Shown: piece after piece, positions 1 to 4,898 of the stretch
Layout: the number at the start of each line of letters is the position of its first letter
How positions within the stretch are numbered: the first letter of the stretch is position 1
NCBI GenBank assembly: GCA_050330975.1
Contig: JBHJHK010000350.1
Location: 1 to 10,085, forward strand
Reading direction: 5' to 3'
Source: JBHJHK01 sp050330975
Lineage (GTDB): Bacteria > Pseudomonadota > Gammaproteobacteria > Competibacterales > Competibacteraceae
Length of the DNA: 10,085 nt
Notes under the pieces: model-generated
Databases searched by the model: none
What the model was told of the DNA's origin: nothing
What the model saw: only the letters and a program-made list of their open reading frames with translations
Made by a program: the position numbers and the translations under genes

Positions 1-726
1 TACAACAATAGGGGAGGGAGCTTTTACGCCGGCACGGAATCCGCTGGCGTTGCCCATGGATTTTGGGGCTGGGGGGCCTGTTTCGCCGAGTTCAACAACG
101 ATCAATGGCCAGATCTGTTTCAGGTCAATGGTTTTGATCTACAGCCCGCCATGGCTCCTCATCTGGGGCGACCGCAGGTATTCATCGCTTTACAGCGGGC
201 AATGGCCGAGTTCGCGGGTACCCCAAGTCGGCTCTTTATCGCCAACGGCGATGGCTCATTCACCGATCGCGCCACCGAGTGGGGCGTTACCGATACTCAA
301 TCGGGACGCGCCGTGGTCTGCTTTGACTACGATCGCGATGGTGATATCGATATCCTAGTGAGCAATCATCAAGGTAGGCCTCTACTATACAGAAACAACG
401 CCAGAGCAAATCCGGCAACTAACTTCATCAATATTCGCCTCGTTGGGCAAGCGAAAAATAGTAAAGCGGTGGGCGCCCATGTCTACATCACCGCCAATGG
501 CATTACCCAACTTCAGGAGATGCGGGCAGGAGGCAGTTTTCTGGCCAGTTCGCCCTACGAGCTGCACTTTGGACTGGGATCAGCTGAGCGGGTCGCTGAG
601 ATACGGGTAATCTGGCCAAGACCCGGCTTTGCCACTAGTGTGATTAAAGATGTTGCAGCCAACCAGTTTATAACTATTACCCCTCTCCCGGCAGAGCCGG
701 TGGGGGAACGCCAATCTGCACCCTAG
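1..726 (+). CDS. FG-GAP/VCBS repeat + ASPIC/UnbV (CRTAC1-like) protein, 3' part
   Basis: The reading frame is open from base 1, so the gene starts upstream; 241 codons are visible before the TAG at 724-726. Two FG-GAP/VCBS-type Asp-rich loops are seen: one around residues 30-45 (NNDQWPDLF) and one at residues 109-117 (DYDRDGDID), the typical calcium-binding spacing of integrin-like beta-propeller blades. From about residue 138 the sequence matches the ASPIC/UnbV domain (NFINIRLVG, then AGGSFLAS, FGLG, IRVIWP). Proteins of this family are usually extracellular or periplasmic and of unknown biochemical role; they are often called CRTAC1 or enumerator of repeats proteins. Base composition is less GC-rich than the genes to the right, with more A/T-ending codons, which may mean a separate origin. 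There is an in-frame ATG at 151, but the upstream frame is clearly coding, so it is not the start. Confidence 0.86.
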   Translation, partial: YNNRGGSFYAGTESAGVAHGFWGWGACFAEFNNDQWPDLFQVNGFDLQPAMAPHLGRPQVFIALQRAMAEFAGTPSRLFIANGDGSFTDRATEWGVTDTQSGRAVVCFDYDRDGDIDILVSNHQGRPLLYRNNARANPATNFINIRLVGQAKNSKAVGAHVYITANGITQLQEMRAGGSFLASSPYELHFGLGSAERVAEIRVIWPRPGFATSVIKDVAANQFITITPLPAEPVGERQSAP

Positions 727-776
727 CCGGTAGGGGGTACTGGGCGCGAGCTGATCTAGAGCGGATTGCGCAAGGG

Positions 777-1080
777 TTAATCAACCAGACGAAAGACCAG
801 CAGCTGATCCTCTGTTTTACAACCCAATAGCTTATTGCCGCCGGTGGCAACGGCGATGTATTGGCGACCGTTGACGGCGTAGCTGATGGGAGGGGCATCG
901 ACCCCAGCCCACCAGGGCGCTTTGGGTACGGCGCTGCCAGCGCATCTGCCCGGAGGCGAGGTCGATGGCGGTCAAGGTCCCCCCCGCTTCACCGGTGGGT
1001 TGAAAGTCGCTGTAGCTGCGCCAGGGCCGCCTGTCCGCAAGTCAAGGACTTTCCCAAACCGTACCCGGTAAGGCATCGCC
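777..1080 (-). pseudogene. Quinoprotein (PQQ-dependent dehydrogenase-like) remnant, frameshifted and internally deleted
   Basis: Read on the minus strand, two frames carry recognisable pieces. From about 1020 down to about 902 the frame reads a beta-propeller W-motif, GGTLTAIDLASGQMRWQRRT, the repeat of PQQ alcohol/glucose dehydrogenases. It is preceded by GDALPGTVWESP and an in-frame stop at 1042-1044. From about 900 the frame changes and reads DAPPISYAVNGRQYIAVATG, the usual C-terminal strand of these enzymes, and ends VFRLVD with TAA at 777-779. In intact family members the two blocks are separated by further propeller repeats, which are missing here. A frameshift, a stop and an internal deletion make this a decayed gene. 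The family assignment rests on motif recognition only. The active-site and PQQ-binding regions are not present. Confidence 0.55.
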
Positions 1081-1111
1081 CTTGTCCTTGTGTCTGGCGA
1101 TAGATAGGGGA

Positions 1112-1140
1112 TTGACGTGGAGGGGATTGGTGCATAACAT
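1112..1140 (+). promoter_or_regulatory. Predicted sigma70-type promoter of the cupin gene
   Basis: A TTGACG -35 box (1112-1117) and a TAACAT -10 box (1135-1140) are separated by exactly 17 bases. Transcription would start near 1147, about 76 bases before the ATG of the cupin gene. Prediction from sequence only. Confidence 0.5.
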
Positions 1141-1144
1141 TGAC

Positions 1145-1158
1145 CTATCTATAGATAG
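1145..1158. promoter_or_regulatory. Perfect 14-bp palindrome at the expected transcription start (possible operator)
   Basis: CTATCTATAGATAG is a perfect inverted repeat placed 4 bases after the predicted -10 box, so it would cover the transcription start. A related ATAGATAG lies at 1100-1107, just upstream of the -35 box. The pair of sites bracketing a promoter fits a dimeric repressor site. No regulator gene is seen in the window. Confidence 0.42.
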
Positions 1159-1184
1159 ATTGATTATCGAGCACTGATGTAGGA

Positions 1185-1199
1185 TTGCAGATGCTGCAA
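1185..1199. repeat. Inverted repeat in the cupin leader
   Basis: TTGCAG and CTGCAA form a perfect 6-bp inverted repeat with a 3-base centre (ATG), lying 24 bases before the cupin start codon. It could be a protein site or a small hairpin in the leader; a chance occurrence cannot be excluded. Confidence 0.3.
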
Positions 1200-1211
1200 C
1201 GGACAATCCAA

Positions 1212-1219
1212 AGAGGTGA
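1212..1219 (+). promoter_or_regulatory. Ribosome binding site of the cupin gene
   Basis: AGAGGTGA matches the 16S anti-Shine-Dalgarno complement well. The GAGG core ends 6 bases before the ATG at 1223 but only 3 bases before the overlapping GTG at 1220. This favours the ATG as the start. Confidence 0.6.
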
Positions 1220-1222
1220 GTG

Positions 1223-1903
1223 ATGCGTATCAACGCCGATTTTGACCAACGGGTCGTGATGCACGCCGACGAGATCGAATGGCTCGACAGCCCCATGGCC
1301 GGGGTGACCCGTCGCCCCCTCGATCGCATTGGCGACGAGGTGGCCCGGGCCACGACCATCGTTCGCTATGCTCCCAACAGCCATTTCTCGCCCCACGTCC
1401 ACGGGGGCGGCGAGGAGTTTATCGTCCTCGACGGGGTATTCTCCGACGAGCACGGGGACTTCCCGGCGGGTTCCTACATCCGCAACCCCCCCACCTCCAA
1501 GCACACCCCGGGTTCCGATCCGGGGACCACCATCTTTGTCAAACTCTGGCAATTTGACCCCGAAGACCGCACCCACATCCGGGTGAACTTCGACAAGGTC
1601 GAGCCGGTGGAGGCCGCCGGTCGCCCGGGAGTAAAGGTCACTCCGTTGTTCAAGGACGAGCGGGAAACCGTGCGGATCGAAGCCTGGGCCCCGGGGACCG
1701 AGGGCGAAATCGCCGCCCCGGGGGGGGCTGAGTTGCTGGTCCTCGAAGGGGCCGCAACGGAGTCCGGCGAAGCCCTTCGGGTGCAATCCTGGGTGCGGGT
1801 ACCCGATGGTCGTGCCCTCAAGCTCAAGGCCGGCCCAGATGGTATCCGGTTCTGGCTGAAGATCGGTCACCTGCGTTATGTAGCGGCGCCAGTCGCTGCG
1901 TAG
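1223..1903 (+). CDS. ChrR-like cupin domain protein
   Basis: A 226-residue protein closely matching the cupin proteins related to the C-terminal domain of ChrR, the zinc-binding anti-sigma factor. The metal-binding cupin motif is intact: H58, H60 and E64 in HVHGGGEE, with G71 at the expected spacing, and a downstream His at 94 after NPP. The block VFSDEHGDFPAGSY (72-85) and the following IFVKLWQFDP are characteristic of the family. A second, degenerate cupin-like half follows from about residue 140. There is no N-terminal zinc-finger anti-sigma domain, so it is unlikely to be a classical anti-sigma factor; it may be a metal-dependent sensor or enzyme of oxidative or small-molecule stress. The start is chosen from the AGAGGTGA site; an overlapping GTG at 1220 would add one residue. 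It stands alone, with its own predicted promoter and palindrome. Confidence 0.9.
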   Translation: MRINADFDQRVVMHADEIEWLDSPMAGVTRRPLDRIGDEVARATTIVRYAPNSHFSPHVHGGGEEFIVLDGVFSDEHGDFPAGSYIRNPPTSKHTPGSDPGTTIFVKLWQFDPEDRTHIRVNFDKVEPVEAAGRPGVKVTPLFKDERETVRIEAWAPGTEGEIAAPGGAELLVLEGAATESGEALRVQSWVRVPDGRALKLKAGPDGIRFWLKIGHLRYVAAPVAA

Positions 1904-1941
1904 GGGGTGTTTGCGAACTTCGCTCGTACAGAGCCTGTAAC

Positions 1942-2076
1942 GTGTGCCGAGACCTTCTTGAGAGCGTTCCTCCCCCTTACCAGGGGGAGACGCGCGCACG
2001 TATTACTCGTATCGAAACCCGCGTCAAGGAGCTAGAGCGTCGCGTGACGGCTGTCGAAGGTGGTAAGGCCGAATAG
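1942..2076 (+). other. Small coding-like frame with a coiled-coil tail, possible gene remnant
   Basis: After the cupin gene a plus-strand frame stays open to TAG at 2074-2076. Its last 25 codons read a charged heptad pattern (ITRIETRVKELERRVTAVEG), typical of the C-terminal coiled coil of a small bacterial protein. A GTG at 1942 would give 44 residues, but no Shine-Dalgarno site precedes it and the hairpin at 1970-1989 lies inside the frame. The most likely reading is a leftover 3' end of a lost gene. I cannot assign a family. Confidence 0.22.
1970..1989. repeat. 8-bp hairpin (CTCCCCCT / AGGGGGAG), 67 bases after the cupin stop
   Basis: A perfect 8-bp stem with a 4-base loop (TACC). No T-run follows on either strand, so it is not a canonical intrinsic terminator. 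C-run/G-run palindromes of this shape often occur as dispersed intergenic repeats, which would need genome data to test. Confidence 0.4.
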
Positions 2077-2235
2077 CTAAAGGGCCGTCTGATCAATGCC
2101 TTTCCTGTACCTTGCCCCTGGCCTAGCCACCGGGGAAAACCCGCCGATGGCTTCTTGGGCGGTGCGGGCAAAGCCCCGAGCTTGGAGATAGTCCTGGCCC
2201 CGCTGGGCGCTGTCGCTGAGGCCGGTGGTTATCAT
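2077..2235 (-). other. Small coding-like frame downstream of the GNAT gene, possible remnant
   Basis: On the minus strand an ATG at 2235-2233 opens 52 codons ending at TAG 2077-2079. The first 40 or so codons strongly prefer C or G in third position, like the real genes here, and read as a soluble helical peptide (GLSDSAQRGQDYLQARGF, then AQEAIGGF). The same frame is open back to the stop of the GNAT gene at 2275 and has no good Shine-Dalgarno site. I do not recognise the family. It is either a very small downstream gene of the MFS-GNAT unit or the tail of a decayed gene. Confidence 0.25.
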
Positions 2236-2274
2236 GGGGGCGATATCCCAGATCCTAGGTGAGTGCCGGAGGAC

Positions 2275-2724
2275 TCAAAGCGGCTTCTCGCAATACAGCA
2301 GTGGCTTGCCCAGGAGAGTGCCCTCGGCAAAGACTTGATAGCCCAGTTTTTCATAGACATGGCGAGCCCGCGGGTTGTGGACGAATACATCCAGCCACAG
2401 ACGCCGTCTCCCCAAGGTGGTGCGGCAATAATCCTCCAGGGCGGCGATAGCCCGTTGGCCGACGCCCCGCCGGGGCTTGGCGATGATCACCCGGGCGAGT
2501 TCGACGCTAACGCCATCGCCGTCCAAGACCAAGATGGCAAAGCCCACCCACTGGTCTGCCACCCATACCTTGAGGTAGGTCACCGCCGGGTCTTGGAAGC
2601 GTTGGTGGTGGTCTTCTAAGGTGTTGGGGACGATAAATTCCCGGGTATCGTCTTGTCGTTCCAAGGCCAAGATGGCGGGCAAATCCCCCCAACTCGCCTC
2701 CACCAGCACCACATCGACCGTCAT
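2275..2724 (-). CDS. GNAT family N-acetyltransferase
   Basis: A 149-residue protein with the GCN5-related acetyltransferase fold. Motif A is seen as the strand VELARVIIAK followed by the acetyl-CoA pyrophosphate loop RRGVGQ (85-90) and the helix RAIAALEDYC. Motif B follows as LWLDVFVHNPRARHVYEKLGY. It would transfer an acetyl group from acetyl-CoA to an amine of unknown identity; no specific subfamily is recognised. The ATG at 2722-2724 overlaps the TGA of the MFS gene (ATGA), implying translational coupling, and is preferred over an in-frame ATG at 2775 that would lie deep inside the MFS gene. The pairing with an exporter-like MFS protein suggests a shared resistance or metabolite-handling role, which is inference. 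Confidence 0.86.
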   Translation of the reverse strand: MTVDVVLVEASWGDLPAILALERQDDTREFIVPNTLEDHHQRFQDPAVTYLKVWVADQWVGFAILVLDGDGVSVELARVIIAKPRRGVGQRAIAALEDYCRTTLGRRRLWLDVFVHNPRARHVYEKLGYQVFAEGTLLGKPLLYCEKPL

Positions 2725-3956
2725 CGCACTTCGGTAGCTGGGACGGGGGAGGCCTCGCCGCGCACCGCCAGCCAAGCCGTGGCCGCCCCGGCGAGGACGA
2801 TCAGCGGCACCGCGGCCTGGTTGAGCCCAGCCCAGCCCAAACTGGCCAAGACCCCCCCCGATGACATGGTTACCAACGCCACCGAGCCAAACACCAACAA
2901 CTCACACAATCCCTGGGCTTTGGCCCGCTCATTGGCCGTGTGGGCCCGGGTCACCAGGGCAGTGCCCCCCACATAGACGAAGTTCCAGCCCACCCCCAGG
3001 CAAATCAGCGCCGTGGTGAATTGCCATAGGGCCAGGCCCGAGGCGGCGATGAGAGTGCTGGCCAACAACAAAACGGCACCGGTGAACATCACCGGGTAAA
3101 GACCCAGGCGAGCCATGAGGTGGCCGGTGACAAACGAGGGAGCGAACATCCCCACCAAGTGCCACTGGATGACGCTCGCCGCATCGCCGACTCCAAAGCC
3201 ACAGCCCACCACCGCCGGCGAAGTGGCCGACATGATAAAGGCCATGACGGCATAGGCCGCTAGGGCGTTGATGACCCCCACTACGTATACCGGTTGGCGG
3301 GCGATGACCCCCAAGGGGCGGGCGGGGGCCGTGTCGGCCGTCGCTTTGGGCGGGGGCGGCAGGCGCAACAGAGCCGACGTGGCGGCGACGCCAATGGCCA
3401 GACAGGCGACGGCGACAAAGGAGCTGGCGAACAGATAAGGCGCCCACCAGTCAAAACTGGCCGCCCCCAACTGGGGACCGAGGACGGCGGCTAGAAGCCC
3501 CCCACCCAACACCCAAGCGATGGCCCGCTCCCGCAGTGTGGGGCGCACCGCCTCGGTGGCGGCGAAGCGAAAATAGGGGGCCGTGGCCTGGAATAGACCC
3601 ATGAGGGCGTGGCCGGCGCAATACAGCACAAAGTCGTCGCGGATCACCGCCATGGCCACCACCCTGGCCCCCGTCGCCCCCATGAGACTCCCCAGGCCAA
3701 AGCCCCCCCGCCGCCCCACTCGGCCCATAAACAACGACATGGGGATGGTGGCGCAGGCCGTCACCGTGGCCATGATGCCGTAGGGGAGGGTGACAAACCC
3801 CGGGGCCGGGGCGAGTTGGAGGCCCGCCAGGGCGCTGACGGTCACGGTGATGGCGATGGCGCTGATGGCCAGGCCCTGGCACAGGGCCAACAGCAAGACA
3901 TTGCGGACCTCGCGGGTCCCGTTGAGCGCCGGATCGACGGCGCTGGCGGTGGCCAT
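2721..3956 (-). CDS. Major facilitator superfamily transporter
   Basis: An integral inner-membrane protein of 411 residues with about 12 hydrophobic segments split by a central proline-rich loop at about 196-222 (LRLPPPPKATADT), the usual MFS 6+6 layout. The loop between segments 2 and 3 carries GRVGRRGGF (78-86), a form of MFS motif A that lacks the canonical Asp. The family moves small solutes by proton or cation coupling; the substrate is not evident. A good ribosome binding site (AGGAG at 3963-3967 on the minus strand, 6 bases before the ATG) supports the start. It is the first gene of a two-gene unit with the GNAT gene, whose start codon overlaps its stop. A strong hairpin lies in its leader at 3986-4017. 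Confidence 0.92.
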   Translation of the reverse strand: MATASAVDPALNGTREVRNVLLLALCQGLAISAIAITVTVSALAGLQLAPAPGFVTLPYGIMATVTACATIPMSLFMGRVGRRGGFGLGSLMGATGARVVAMAVIRDDFVLYCAGHALMGLFQATAPYFRFAATEAVRPTLRERAIAWVLGGGLLAAVLGPQLGAASFDWWAPYLFASSFVAVACLAIGVAATSALLRLPPPPKATADTAPARPLGVIARQPVYVVGVINALAAYAVMAFIMSATSPAVVGCGFGVGDAASVIQWHLVGMFAPSFVTGHLMARLGLYPVMFTGAVLLLASTLIAASGLALWQFTTALICLGVGWNFVYVGGTALVTRAHTANERAKAQGLCELLVFGSVALVTMSSGGVLASLGWAGLNQAAVPLIVLAGAATAWLAVRGEASPVPATEVR

Positions 3957-3985
3957 GGTGCACTCCTAAGGGTCGGCCAAGGGGA

Positions 3986-4017
3986 GGTATCGCCGGGCGG
4001 GTAGGCCCGACGATACC
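3986..4017. repeat. Long hairpin in the MFS leader region
   Basis: A 12-bp stem with a single C/A mismatch at the eighth pair: GGTATCG at 3986-3992 pairs with CGATACC at 4011-4017, and CGGGC at 3994-3998 pairs with GCCCG at 4005-4009, leaving a 6-base loop. It ends about 19 bases upstream of the MFS Shine-Dalgarno site (in minus-strand sense). No T-run follows, so it is more likely an operator or an mRNA leader structure than an intrinsic terminator. A TACAAT on the minus strand (4055-4060) could be a -10 box upstream, but no convincing -35 box is present. Confidence 0.55.
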
Positions 4018-4092
4018 GGGAATGATGATCGCAGAGATAGGGCGGACGGGGACCATTGTAGGCCCAAGGACGCGCTTTGGAGAACGGCAATG

Positions 4093-4228
4093 CCAGCCAT
4101 CGCCCCAGATCGGGGTACGGTCGATCCCAGACGGCACGTGGGTCAAGGGCTTTATCTGCGAACCCACTGCCCTGGATCGGGCGATGGATATCACTGCCCA
4201 CGGCGACTGGCGGGCCTATGTGGCAAGT
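4093..4228 (+). pseudogene. Remnant resembling the C-terminus of allophanate hydrolase
   Basis: A plus-strand frame reads IPDGTWVKGFICEPTALD and then MDITAHGDWRAYVAS. The order DG.WVKGF.CE, DIT..G.WRAY matches my recollection of the C-terminal domain of allophanate hydrolase (AtzF type), which helps split allophanate to ammonia and CO2 in urea breakdown. The catalytic amidase part is absent; the frame degrades into proline-rich nonsense on the 3' side and lacks its own nearby stop. The fragment points toward the 3' end of the WG-repeat gene. The assignment rests on one short block, so confidence is moderate. Confidence 0.4.
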
Positions 4229-4265
4229 CGAGGGCCACCGCCGCACCCCCGAGGGGTCGGGAACC

Positions 4266-4718
4266 TCACGGGGCCACCGGCGCCGCCACGGCCCCTAGGC
4301 TGTCGACAAAGGCCGTCGCCGCCAGGTAGCGGGGGGGGACCAGCCACTCCCCCCGGCGGTCGATGTAGCCATAGCGGCCGTTGAGGGCCACCGCCGCCCG
4401 CCCCTCGGCGAAGGGCTGCGCGCCACTAAAGCGCGGGGGAATGACCACCGTGCCCCGAGCGTCGATGTAGCCCAAACGGCCCGTGGCGCCCTCGCGGACC
4501 ACGGCTAGGCCCTCGGCAAAGGCCGTCTCCAGGTCGTAACCCGCCAGGGTGACCGGCGCCGGCGGCAGGGATGGTTCCTGGCTACAACCCGCGCTGAGGC
4601 CGAGGCAGAGATAGAGAGATAAACCCCTCAACGCCCGGGCAGATCTGAAACCGGGGCGGGGCAGGTGTAAAGCCCTCCACGGGAGGGGGCAAGATGGCCA
4701 TAACACGTCGAGATCCAT
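4266..4718 (-). CDS. Short WG-repeat lipoprotein
   Basis: The C-terminal part holds two WG (KWG) repeats: GRLGYIDARG...VIPPRFSGAQPFAEGRAAV and RYGYIDRRG...LVPPRYLAATAF, with a third beginning where the frame ends. Before the repeats is a hydrophobic segment LSLYLCLGLSAGC, a plausible lipoprotein signal with the acylated Cys in SAGC, so the protein would sit on a membrane facing the periplasm. The start is uncertain. The ATG at 4718 has no ribosome binding site and precedes a stretch unlike a signal peptide. A TTG at 4631 would give a compact prolipoprotein with the Cys at position 16 and may be the true start; the frame is open back to a TTG at 4736. WG proteins usually have more repeats, so this one may be truncated, ending close to the decayed fragment at 4093-4228. 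Confidence 0.7.
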   Translation of the reverse strand: MDLDVLWPSCPLPWRALHLPRPGFRSARALRGLSLYLCLGLSAGCSQEPSLPPAPVTLAGYDLETAFAEGLAVVREGATGRLGYIDARGTVVIPPRFSGAQPFAEGRAAVALNGRYGYIDRRGEWLVPPRYLAATAFVDSLGAVAAPVAP

Positions 4719-4763
4719 TCCGTAGTAAAAAAACAAGGGAGCATTGATGTCCAGTGATACCCC

Positions 4764-4784
4764 GTGTCAAGGGGCCTGTGACAC
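4764..4784. repeat. Inverted repeat between the divergent WG and LysM genes
   Basis: GTGTCA (4764-4769) and TGACAC (4779-4784) form a perfect 6-bp inverted repeat with a 9-base spacer, between divergent genes. No T-run follows. It could be a regulator site; otherwise the 4719-4898 stretch shows only the tandem repeat at 4862-4879 and a weak 19-codon frame. Confidence 0.3.
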
Positions 4785-4861
4785 CGGAAAGGTTGGCGCC
4801 ATGCCATACGAAATCGGTGACCCAGTGCTTAGGATAACGACTACTTGGTGCTCTCGTTGAC

Positions 4862-4879
4862 CGAGCATAACGAGCATAA
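4862..4879 (+). repeat. Tandem 9-bp direct repeat upstream of the LysM gene
   Basis: CGAGCATAA occurs twice head to tail, ending 9 bases before the Shine-Dalgarno site. A TTGACC (4857-4862) overlaps its left edge. A weak promoter (TTGGTG 4845-4850, 17-base spacer, TAACGA 4868-4873) would put the -10 box across the two repeats. The repeat could be a regulator binding site or a recent small duplication. Confidence 0.45.
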
Positions 4880-4887
4880 AGATTGCC

Positions 4888-4892
4888 AGGAG
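4888..4892 (+). promoter_or_regulatory. Ribosome binding site fixing the LysM gene start
   Basis: AGGAG lies 6 bases before the ATG at 4899. This makes that ATG the start rather than the in-frame TTG at 4845, which has no such site and whose extra codons include the tandem repeat. Confidence 0.75.
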
Positions 4893-4898
4893 TTTGTC

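Noticed and set aside
688..700. CCGGC-AGA-GCCGG hairpin as terminator of the ASPIC/UnbV gene
   Set aside because: It lies before the stop codon, the stem is only 5 bp and there is no T-run.
1145..1999. 284-codon minus-strand frame opposite the cupin gene
   Set aside because: The plus-strand cupin has a ribosome binding site and intact metal motif; the minus frame shows no domain.
2130..2170. Possible minus-strand intrinsic terminator (CCGCC...GGCGG followed by GTTTT)
   Set aside because: The stem is 5 bp with a 12-base loop and only four T; too weak to call.
3451..4194. 247-codon minus-strand frame overlapping the MFS gene start
   Set aside because: It is a different frame of the MFS gene, with His/Arg/Pro-rich low-complexity translation.
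4801..4860. 19-codon frame (ATG 4801 to TGA 4858) upstream of the LysM gene
   Set aside because: The Shine-Dalgarno match is weak and the peptide has no leader-like features such as runs of regulatory codons; chance is likely.
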